NCBI GenBank assembly: GCA_003563255.1
Contig: PWSL01000247.1
Span: 1 to 18,029 of the forward strand
Length of the DNA stretch: 18,029 bases
DNA from: Desulfonatronospira sp.
GTDB taxonomy: Bacteria; Desulfobacterota; Desulfovibrionia; Desulfovibrionales; Desulfonatronovibrionaceae
Direction of reading: 5' to 3'
A program made the position numbers and the translations under genes. The notes beneath the pieces are model-generated. The model made no database searches. It was not told the origin of the DNA and saw only the letters and a list, made by a program, of their open reading frames with translations. Shown here in pieces: positions 7,913 through 13,612 of this stretch (its first letter is position 1; every line of letters starts with the position of its first letter).

Positions 7913-7966
7913 TAGTAATTTCCATACAGGATCGCTAATTTGATGCCGCAGCGTTTTGATTCCCAA

Positions 7967-7992
7967 GGGTAAGGATCTCCAGGGTCTTACCC
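7967..7992 (-). terminator. Hairpin overlapping the stop of the TPR gene
   Basis: GGGTAAG (7967-7973) and CTTACCC (7986-7992) form a 7-bp stem that includes the TAA stop of the TPR gene. No T-run follows on the minus strand, so it is at best a weak terminator or a 3' stabilising hairpin. Confidence 0.4.
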
Positions 7993-8604
7993 GGCCTGCT
8001 CCAGCTCCTGCCATATTTCCGGGGCTACTTCGTAGCCCGTGTTCATGGCCTTTTCAAAATATTTTCTGGCTGCGGCAAAATCTTTTTTGTCCATGCAGGC
8101 CAGCCCCATGGTATTGTAGGCAGGACCAAAGTTGGGCTCGAGATCAATGGCCTTCTGGCACTGAGCCAGGCATCCGTCCAGATCTCCCTGCATATAATAG
8201 GCATTGCCCAGGGTCGCCTGGGCCTGTACAAACTGAGGATCAAAAGATATGGCCCGCTTCAGGGAAGCAATGGCCTTGTCCACATCTCCACGCTGCAGGT
8301 GCACGAATCCCATATTGCCGTGAGGCACTGCAAACCTGTGCCGGATCTTGCTGGCCATTTCATTGTAGCTGAAACAACCATCCAGATCCCCTTCATTCAT
8401 GGCTATGCCGCCCAGCTGAACGTATGCTTCAGCCAGATCGGGCGACTTGCGGATGGCTTCCTGCAGATACCCTTTGGCGGTCTCAAAATCTCTCAGGGCC
8501 ATGTAATGCACCCCGATGTTGTAATGAGTGACTGCGCACTCAGGGTTTTGTACCAGACCAGCCTTGAGTTCCTGAATCTTTGCCTCCACGTTGCTTTGAG
8601 TCAT
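7987..8604 (-). CDS. Tetratricopeptide repeat protein
   Basis: The 205-residue protein is almost entirely five contiguous 34-residue TPR units, at about residues 24-57, 58-91, 92-125, 126-159 and 160-193, with the usual A/G-Y-L-G and P positions (for example LGNAYYMQGDLDGCL). No signal peptide or membrane segment is seen, so it should be a cytoplasmic scaffold for protein contacts. The start has CAGGAG at a good distance. It is the gene directly upstream of dsrA on the same strand, 221 bases away, with a likely separate dsrA promoter between. Location suggests a role in assembling or organising the Dsr proteins, but the repeat fold alone gives no specific function. Confidence 0.9.
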   Translation of the reverse strand: MTQSNVEAKIQELKAGLVQNPECAVTHYNIGVHYMALRDFETAKGYLQEAIRKSPDLAEAYVQLGGIAMNEGDLDGCFSYNEMASKIRHRFAVPHGNMGFVHLQRGDVDKAIASLKRAISFDPQFVQAQATLGNAYYMQGDLDGCLAQCQKAIDLEPNFGPAYNTMGLACMDKKDFAAARKYFEKAMNTGYEVAPEIWQELEQAG

Positions 8605-8651
8605 GCTTAAGCTCCTGATAAAATCTTATAATATAAAGCTTCTCACTTAGT

Positions 8652-8690
8652 GACTTACTCCTGAAACCCTGTCATAAAAAACAAAAAATT
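8652..8690. repeat. Fragment of the 101-bp flanking repeat
   Basis: The sequence GACTTACTCCTGAAACCCTG followed by TCATAAAAAACAAAA matches the inner end of the right-hand copy at about 17770-17808, in the same orientation. Only about 39 bases remain, so it is a truncated or partly deleted copy. It lies upstream of the TPR gene, close to that gene's promoter region. Confidence 0.8.
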
Positions 8691-8731
8691 GGTATCAGTT
8701 AATAGTTAATAGTTGAAGAACAAACGCCTGA

Positions 8732-8803
8732 ATTAACTGCCTTACCCAATTAACAATTAACAAATAACAGATAACTGGGTTGCGGGCGTTGCCCGCGTTA
8801 GAT
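8732..8803. repeat. Second copy of the A+T-rich repeat with GCGGGC/GCCCGC hairpin
   Basis: It shares ATTAACTGCCTTACCC, the AATTAAC/AAATAAC iterations, GATAACTG and a terminal stem GCGGGC-GTT-GCCCGC (8782-8796) with 102-184, in the same orientation. It sits just after the stop of the 119-residue gene, where the hairpin could also act in 3'-end formation. Confidence 0.8.
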
Positions 8804-8809
8804 AGAAGG

Positions 8810-9169
8810 CTACCTTTCCTTGTACTTTTTATTTTCCCTTTTCAAGAGTTCGCTGTACCACAAGGAAAAATCGTACATGGCCCGGATCCTGTCTTCGTCG
8901 TTTATTATGCCCATGCACATTTCCAGAACACCCTGCCCGTAGGAGTTACTGTATTCCCTGGGCGGGCATTCATGCAGGAACATGCGCATAAGTTCCTTGC
9001 TGGTCCTCTGGGTCCCGTCTCTTCTGATCTCGATGGGATTTTTCGGTTCCTGAAAAGGATCCCAGCGATCATACCCGATCCTGTCAATAAATTTTTTCCT
9101 GCGCGGCGCCAGGGAATCGTATATGACTTTTTTATGCCTGTCCTGTTCCTGTTGGTTTTCTTCGCTCAT
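8810..9169 (-). CDS. Conserved hypothetical protein, 119 residues
   Basis: I do not recognise a domain. The protein is small, soluble and highly charged, opening with MSEENQQEQDRHKK and ending KRENKKYKER, with a central CPPREYSNSYGQG stretch and a helical C-terminus rich in Trp, Tyr and Met. There is no signal peptide, no membrane segment and no CxxC pair. It is taken as real because its ATG has a GGGGAG site inside the end of the preceding CxxCxxCC gene, with only three bases between stop and start, which implies translational coupling. The pair probably work together; the block sits between the two dsr operons. Confidence 0.75.
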   Translation of the reverse strand: MSEENQQEQDRHKKVIYDSLAPRRKKFIDRIGYDRWDPFQEPKNPIEIRRDGTQRTSKELMRMFLHECPPREYSNSYGQGVLEMCMGIINDEDRIRAMYDFSLWYSELLKRENKKYKER

Positions 9170-9172
9170 GAA

Positions 9173-9898
9173 CTACTCCCCGGATCCCAGGACCCATTCC
9201 CGGGTGGGTCCTTTCTGGTCTTTGGGCCTGGAATCACATGGCTGCTCCGTTGCATTGATGCCCAGATACTCTTGTCCATACTCGGTAAGCAATGCCATTG
9301 AAACAGGCACCAATAGTGTATGCAAACCGGTAAGTCTGGCCCCGATGCCTTTGACCAGCTCCTGGCTCAAGAGCAGGAGTTGCTCATGAAGCTTCTGCAT
9401 GTCCACTGTGGGATACTGCACACCGGGCGCGAATCTGGACATGGAGCAGGATACTGTATTTTCACCAATCTTCATGGGCAGGCCGTAAAGTCGGCAGGTA
9501 AGCGGCCTGAATTTGTAGAGGATACACTTATCTTCCACAAGAAGGGGGCATTGTACCCTTTCCTTGCCGGCCCTTTTAAGGATTTCTTCTTCTGATACCC
9601 CGCCTTCATGGGCCTTGAAAAGCTGCCGTTTTATCTTGTGAGTCTTTCTGTCTGCCTTATCCGCTTCCACAAGGATCATGTTCCTGAATTCAGAATCCAG
9701 TTCCTGAAGCTTGTGATTCAGATACAGGGCCTCCACAAGAGTCAAATCAAAAAGGGCATAGCAGCAATCCGTGCAGCCATCGTCGCAGCGGACCTCCCCG
9801 GGATAATCCTCTTTCATCCTCTCAAATATACTGTCCACCCCCTGCATCAACTGCTCATATTTCAAAAAATAGGGGCTGAAATCTATGCTGATACTCAT
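9173..9898 (-). CDS. YkgJ-type CxxCxxCC metal-cluster protein
   Basis: The 241-residue protein carries the signature of the YkgJ/CxxCxxCC family (Pfam PF03692): Cys38, Cys42, Cys45 and Cys46 in RCDDGCTDCC, followed further on by CPLLVEDKC and RPLTCRLYG. The family is predicted to bind zinc or iron, or an Fe-S cluster, through these eight or so cysteines; the function is generally not established. It is cytoplasmic by sequence. A strong AGGAGGAG precedes the ATG, and a candidate promoter lies at 9940-9966. The next gene starts three bases after its stop. The position beside dsrAB suggests metal or cluster handling for Dsr proteins, as inference. Confidence 0.85.
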   Translation of the reverse strand: MSISIDFSPYFLKYEQLMQGVDSIFERMKEDYPGEVRCDDGCTDCCYALFDLTLVEALYLNHKLQELDSEFRNMILVEADKADRKTHKIKRQLFKAHEGGVSEEEILKRAGKERVQCPLLVEDKCILYKFRPLTCRLYGLPMKIGENTVSCSMSRFAPGVQYPTVDMQKLHEQLLLLSQELVKGIGARLTGLHTLLVPVSMALLTEYGQEYLGINATEQPCDSRPKDQKGPTREWVLGSGE

Positions 9899-9939
9899 AG
9901 CTCCTCCTGATACCGATTATCTCCAGAAACAGGCCCAAT

Positions 9940-9966
9940 ATTGTATTATCTTTTCACAACTGTCAA
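9940..9966 (-). promoter_or_regulatory. Candidate promoter of the CxxCxxCC gene
   Basis: On the minus strand TTGACA (9966-9961) and TACAAT (9945-9940) are near-consensus boxes, but the spacer is only 15 bases, shorter than the preferred 16-18. It is placed about 40 bases before the ATG. Confidence 0.45.
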
Positions 9967-10012
9967 ACCAAAGCAGGCTCTGCCCGCATCCCAGGATAAT
10001 GAACACCAGACA

Positions 10013-10049
10013 AAAAATAAGGGGAGGACGTAGCCCCCCCCTTATTTTT
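10013..10049 (-). terminator. Strong intrinsic terminator after the ferredoxin gene
   Basis: A 12-bp stem pairs AAAAATAAGGGG (10013-10024) with CCCCTTATTTTT (10038-10049), with additional G-C pairing possible toward the loop. The A-run on one side and T-run on the other make it bidirectional. It starts 18 bases beyond the ferredoxin stop and separates that gene from the CxxCxxCC gene. Confidence 0.85.
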
Positions 10050-10066
10050 AGTGAATCCCTCGCAAA

Positions 10067-10255
10067 TTACTGCTCTGTAACAGTAATAGCACCCTCTTCA
10101 CAGACCTCAACACAGGATTCGCAGCCCAGGCACTCTTCCATATTGACAGGATCAGCCTTGCCGTCCTTGAGCTCGAATACTTCCACTGGACATACGTCAA
10201 CACATTCGCCGTCGCCGGTACACTTGTCCATATCTACTGTTACCAGGTAAGACAT
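10067..10255 (-). CDS. 7Fe-8S ferredoxin of the Desulfovibrio ferredoxin III type
   Basis: The 62-residue protein has two cluster motifs. The C-terminal one is a normal CLGCESCVEVC (Cys42, 45, 48, 52). The N-terminal one is KCTGDGECVDVCP: Cys12, Asp15, Cys18, Cys22, with aspartate in place of the second cysteine. The same C-x2-D-x2-C-x3-CP pattern occurs in D. africanus ferredoxin III, whose first cluster is [3Fe-4S] and can take up a fourth metal with Asp as ligand. It should be a small cytoplasmic electron carrier. A strong GGAGG site precedes the ATG and a strong terminator follows, so it is monocistronic. Lying between dsrAB and dsrMKJOP, it may supply electrons to sulfite reductase, as inference. 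Confidence 0.93.
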   Translation of the reverse strand: MSYLVTVDMDKCTGDGECVDVCPVEVFELKDGKADPVNMEECLGCESCVEVCEEGAITVTEQ

Positions 10256-10388
10256 AATAAACCTCCGATTTAATTAGTTTAACAATGATGATTAAATTTT
10301 GCCTTGAAACAAAGTAAAATGGGAGTTAGTCAAAATAACAAAGTGATGTCAAGCTGGATTTTCATTAATTTTTTTTAAAGGATAGACA

Positions 10389-10973
10389 ATGAGATACAAA
10401 GGAATCAACCATATCGCCCTGGCCACCGGGGATTTAAACGCCACCATCAGATTCTGGCGCGATCTTGTCGGCCTGCGCCTAATAGCCGGCCTGGGCAAGC
10501 CCGGTTATCGCCAGTATTTCTTTGAAATAGGCCCCAGAGATATGCTGCTTTTTTTTGAGTGGAGCGATGTCCGGCCGCTACCTGAAAAAGACCACGGGGT
10601 CCCTGTTAAGGGTTCTTTCGGTTTCGACCACCTGGCCCTGGAAGTAGAAACCCTTGAAGACATCTGGCAGATCTATGATCGCTTCAAGGCAGCCGATATC
10701 TGGGTTTCCGAAGTACTGGACCACGGCTTTATTTATTCGCTGTACTCCTTTGACCCCAACAATATCGCCATCGAATTCTCCTGGGCCAATCCGGAATTCG
10801 ACCTGCGCAATACCCCCAGGATGCAGGACAGCAAACCGGCATTCGAGGCCCATAACGGATCTGACCCTGTGTCCGGGGTCTGGCCCGCAGTCCAGGAACC
10901 CACTCTCAAGCAGGAGAGAAAGATCTATCCTGGAGAAGGCAGCGAATTACGCAACAAAGAGAATAAATGGTGA
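10389..10973 (+). CDS. VOC superfamily (glyoxalase/dioxygenase fold) protein
   Basis: The 194-residue protein has two beta-alpha-beta-beta-beta modules: the first opens at INHIALAT (6-13), the second at FDHLALEV (79-86) and closes at NIAIEFSW (125-132). Potential metal ligands are His8, His81 and Glu129, with Glu57 in the first module. Family members include glyoxalases, extradiol dioxygenases and resistance proteins; I cannot name a substrate. A charged tail of about 60 residues follows the fold and is longer than in minimal members. AAAGGA lies at a good distance before the ATG. It is divergent from the ferredoxin, with a shared 133-base A+T-rich promoter region, and shows no clear link to sulfite reduction. 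Confidence 0.88.
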   Translation: MRYKGINHIALATGDLNATIRFWRDLVGLRLIAGLGKPGYRQYFFEIGPRDMLLFFEWSDVRPLPEKDHGVPVKGSFGFDHLALEVETLEDIWQIYDRFKAADIWVSEVLDHGFIYSLYSFDPNNIAIEFSWANPEFDLRNTPRMQDSKPAFEAHNGSDPVSGVWPAVQEPTLKQERKIYPGEGSELRNKENKW

Positions 10974-10988
10974 TAAACAGTATGAGCC

Positions 10989-11063
10989 CGTATCTGTTTA
11001 GCGCTTTGCATGTGGCATGGGGACTGGTCTCCTGCTTTCCTGAATAAGCGCTAAACAGATACG
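10989..11063. mobile_element. 75-bp hairpin element with 18-bp inverted ends and 6-bp flanking duplication
   Basis: CGTATCTGTTTAGCGCTT (10989-11006) is perfectly inverted at 11046-11063. TGAGCC stands directly outside each end (10983-10988 and 11064-11069), like a target duplication. The interior holds GGGGACTGGTCTCC, related to the GGGGACNGGC motifs elsewhere in the window. It encodes nothing. It lies 15 bases after the VOC stop and could also act as a transcription stop. Confidence 0.75.
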
Positions 11064-11083
11064 TGAGCCCAGGGCGTCCAATG

Positions 11084-11112
11084 CAAATGAGCCGGCATTG
11101 CCGGCTCATTTG
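11084..11112 (+). terminator. Hairpin downstream of the VOC gene
   Basis: CAAATGAGCCGGC (11084-11096) pairs with GCCGGCTCATTTG (11100-11112) around ATT, a perfect 13-bp stem. A long T-run is missing, so it may be a REP-type hairpin, although flanking A and T bases within the stem could support termination in either direction. Confidence 0.6.
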
Positions 11113-11129
11113 TCAATGCTTGAGAACAT

Positions 11130-11270
11130 TACAGCGACACTTTGTGTTAATTATTGCCTCGGCCACCGGGGACAGGCACCCGGCACTTATTTTCCTAAGG
11201 AAGACTTACGGATTATTACAATAAGTGCGGGGAGCCAGTCACCTTCCAGCTTAAATAAAGTGTCGCTGTA
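11130..11270. repeat. 141-bp nested inverted-repeat unit beside the dsrP terminator
   Basis: TACAGCGACACTTT at 11130-11143 is inverted at 11257-11270. Inside, the pair GGGGACAGGCACCCGGCACTTATT (beginning at 11168) and its degenerate inverse (11220-11243) face each other around about 28 bases. The GCACTTATT core is perfect (11183-11191 and 11220-11228). The same GGGGAC...GCACTTATT pair recurs at 17280-17686. No gene is present in 10974-11302. Confidence 0.75.
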
Positions 11271-11293
11271 GTGATATCACTACAGCGACACTT
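11258..11293 (-). terminator. 36-bp perfect palindrome, probable terminator of the dsrMKJOP operon
   Basis: AAGTGTCGCTGTAGTGAT and its exact inverse meet at 11275/11276 with no mismatch. It starts 10 bases past the dsrP stop on the minus strand and is followed there by TATTTAAG, so a very stable hairpin plus a short U-rich tail would form. A third copy of the arm is at 11130-11142 in the opposite sense. An insertion or recombination site is the alternative reading. Confidence 0.7.
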
Positions 11294-11302
11294 GTCAAGG
11301 CA

Positions 11303-12463
11303 TCAGGTGGCCTCAATTTCCCGACGCACTCCTATGCCCACCTTCCAGAGAACAGTGATGATCAAAAATCCAATACCATAGATGCCCAGGGTGATGAGTA
11401 TCTCAGGCCCTGATGGAGCATAGGTAAGGACTTCCTTCATGGGAGTGGGGACAAAGCCTGCTGTAATAAGACCCATGCCCTTTTCGATCCAGGTACTGAT
11501 AAGAACCAGGACGCAGGCAAAGGCCAGGATGTTGTCCGCCTGCCGGTTTTTGGGAAAGAGCAGGATGAGCAGGGCTGCGACCCCGGCTGCAGTGGACGCC
11601 CACATGAAGCCGGAGAGCATGGTGTGCCCTTCCAGGCCGAAGTAGAGATATTGCCAGTGGGCCAGCTTGTCCGGGACCATGCTGTATCCGGCGGTGAATA
11701 TCTTACAACCGATGAGAAACAGATATGCGGCCAGAGCATAGGTAACAATCTTGGCCAGGGACTGGATGGCTTCCCGGCCCGGATCCCATTTGGCGAAGAT
11801 CTTCACGGCAAAGGCCAGCAGGATGAGCAGGGCCGGTCCGGCGGCAAAAGCCGAAGCCAGAAAGGACGGAGCCATGGAGGCTGTCAGCCAGAAATCCCGG
11901 CCGGGCAGACCGGCATACAGAAAAGCCGTTACTGTATGGATGCTGATGGCCCAGGGAATGGAGATATAAATAAAGGGCTTGATCCACTTGGGAGGCCCGA
12001 CCCGCTTGCGTTCAGCCTGCAGAGTCACCCAGCCGATAAGAATGTTCAAAAACAGATATCCATTGAGCACCACCATATCCCAGAACAGGACCGAACTGGG
12101 AGTGGGATAAAGAACAACGTTCCATAGCCTCTGTGGCTGGCCCAGGTCCACCACGACAAACAGCAGGCACATGATAATGGTGGCCACGGCCATGAACTCA
12201 CCTAGAATGAGCATCCTGGCGAAAGCCTTATGGTTATGCAGATACATGGGGATGACCATCATGACCGCCGAGGCGGCGACTCCAACCAGGAAGGTCAACT
12301 GGGCAATGTACAGTCCCCAGGAGACGTCCCGGTTCAGGGCGGTCACAGAAAGCCCCTGATCCAGCTGTTGCAGGTAGGCCCCGAAACCCACTCCAATGAC
12401 CGCCAGCAGCACCAGCAGCCATATCCAGTATAAAGCGCTTCCTTTTATTGCTTTCTCGAGCAT
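11303..12463 (-). CDS. dsrP: DsrP, NrfD/PsrC-type membrane quinone-interacting subunit
   Basis: The 386-residue polytopic protein has about ten hydrophobic helices, starting with one near residues 13-33 and ending with one near 352-375, typical of the NrfD/PsrC family. It carries no heme motif. In the DsrMKJOP complex it is thought to exchange electrons with menaquinone and pass them to the periplasmic ferredoxin-like DsrO. The start has AAGGGG upstream and lies 10 bases after the dsrO stop. It is the last gene of the operon, followed by a 36-bp palindrome that fits a terminator. No truncation is apparent. Confidence 0.96.
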   Translation of the reverse strand: MLEKAIKGSALYWIWLLVLLAVIGVGFGAYLQQLDQGLSVTALNRDVSWGLYIAQLTFLVGVAASAVMMVIPMYLHNHKAFARMLILGEFMAVATIIMCLLFVVVDLGQPQRLWNVVLYPTPSSVLFWDMVVLNGYLFLNILIGWVTLQAERKRVGPPKWIKPFIYISIPWAISIHTVTAFLYAGLPGRDFWLTASMAPSFLASAFAAGPALLILLAFAVKIFAKWDPGREAIQSLAKIVTYALAAYLFLIGCKIFTAGYSMVPDKLAHWQYLYFGLEGHTMLSGFMWASTAAGVAALLILLFPKNRQADNILAFACVLVLISTWIEKGMGLITAGFVPTPMKEVLTYAPSGPEILITLGIYGIGFLIITVLWKVGIGVRREIEAT

Positions 12464-12473
12464 TTTACACCCC

Positions 12474-13229
12474 TTAAATTAGATAATAGACTTGTGGGTC
12501 AGTGCCCAGTTTGGGTTTGCGCACCAGAGAGTATCTTTCTCTTAAGACCTTGCGTACATCTGAATTGGGGTCGTTCAAATCCCCGAAAAGGATCGCACCC
12601 TCGGATGCCTCAACACAGGCTGGCATATCCCCCTGATCCAGAAGATGAGCACAAAACTCACACTTTTCTACGACTCCCATTTCCCTGGTGGGATAGTCAT
12701 GAACCAGCTGGTCATCATCCAGAAAATTTCTGGGGTTGAAGTAATTAAAGCTCCTGGAGCCGTAGGGGCAGCCCGCCATACAGAAACGGCAGCCTATGCA
12801 GCGGTGGAAATCCATGAGTACAATCCCGTCATCACGGGAGAAAGTGGCCTGAGTGGGACATACCCGCACGCACGGGGGATTGTCGCAGTGGTTGCAGAGA
12901 GAAAGAAAAGGGATGCTTTTCTTGTCTTTGAGGTAACCATGAGACTGGTCATGGAACAGATTGTAGAAAGGCTCCTTCCAGATCCACTTGATATTTTGAT
13001 CATTGGGAATGTCAGGCACATTGTGCAGCTTGTGGCAGGCCTCTATGCACTTATCCATGAGCTCATCATTGAGTTTTTCTGAGTCTATTACCATAGCCCA
13101 GCGCTCAGCCCTGAGCCTGTCTGCACTCTGTCTGGGTCCTGACCTGGCGCCGGCCAGGGAAGGACAGATGCTCCAGCCCAGTGCCGCCATCCCCGCAAAC
13201 TTGATGAATTTTCTTCTGCTGTTTTTCAT
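12474..13229 (-). CDS. dsrO: DsrO, periplasmic Tat-exported ferredoxin-like subunit
   Basis: The 251-residue protein begins with a twin-arginine signal (SRRKFIK, residues 4-10, then a hydrophobic stretch and an AGA cleavage-like site), so it is exported folded with its clusters. Thirteen cysteines follow in ferredoxin patterns: 61 and 65; CNHCDNPPCVRVC (112-124); CIGCRFCMAGC (144-154); and CEFC with Cys205 (190-205). That is enough for three [4Fe-4S] clusters. In the complex it links the triheme cytochrome DsrJ and the membrane subunit DsrP. It starts 11 bases after the dsrJ stop, with a G-rich ribosome site. Confidence 0.96.
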   Translation of the reverse strand: MKNSRRKFIKFAGMAALGWSICPSLAGARSGPRQSADRLRAERWAMVIDSEKLNDELMDKCIEACHKLHNVPDIPNDQNIKWIWKEPFYNLFHDQSHGYLKDKKSIPFLSLCNHCDNPPCVRVCPTQATFSRDDGIVLMDFHRCIGCRFCMAGCPYGSRSFNYFNPRNFLDDDQLVHDYPTREMGVVEKCEFCAHLLDQGDMPACVEASEGAILFGDLNDPNSDVRKVLRERYSLVRKPKLGTDPQVYYLI

Positions 13230-13240
13230 TATTATCCCCC

Positions 13241-13612
13241 CTAAGGCTCGATGTGGCAGTCCCAGCAGTAAGGATCCACCGCTGTGGCGTTATGGCAGCG
13301 GTCGCAAAACTCTTCCTTGTCGCTGTGACAATACATACAGGTTTTGGTCAGGCTCATGGGATAGCTTTCCTGCTTGAGCTCGCTCCAGTACTCCTGATAC
13401 CCCTCACGCACGTAGAGGTCGCGCCATTCATCGAGCATGTTCATGTGCTCGGCGCGCATGAACTCCGTGCTCTCTATACACCTTTCGTAGTCTTCCGGGA
13501 GTTCCAGTTCCGGGGTGGAATAGGCTTCAGCCCCGAGATTGTACCAGAAGGGAAAGGTCATGAACAGGGCGAATATGATCAGCCCCGGAATGATCTTATT
13601 GGCATCGTACAT
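13241..13612 (-). CDS. dsrJ: DsrJ, triheme cytochrome c
   Basis: The 123-residue protein has an N-terminal hydrophobic segment (residues 8-24), probably an uncleaved anchor, and three CxxCH heme sites at the C-terminus: CMYCH (92-96), CDRCH (103-107) and CWDCH (116-120). Cys45 in PEDYERCIES is at the position of the cysteine that gives the unusual His/Cys heme ligation reported for DsrJ of sulfur oxidisers. The start codon overlaps the dsrK stop by one base (TAATG), with AAGGAGG just before it, showing tight coupling. It faces the periplasm and may feed electrons into or out of the complex. Confidence 0.96.
   Translation of the reverse strand: MYDANKIIPGLIIFALFMTFPFWYNLGAEAYSTPELELPEDYERCIESTEFMRAEHMNMLDEWRDLYVREGYQEYWSELKQESYPMSLTKTCMYCHSDKEEFCDRCHNATAVDPYCWDCHIEP

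Noticed and set aside
10256..10388. Defined divergent promoters for the ferredoxin and VOC genes
   Set aside because: TTGACA-like boxes are present (for example TTGACA on the minus strand near 10349-10354), but no convincing -10 at proper spacing could be chosen on either strand.
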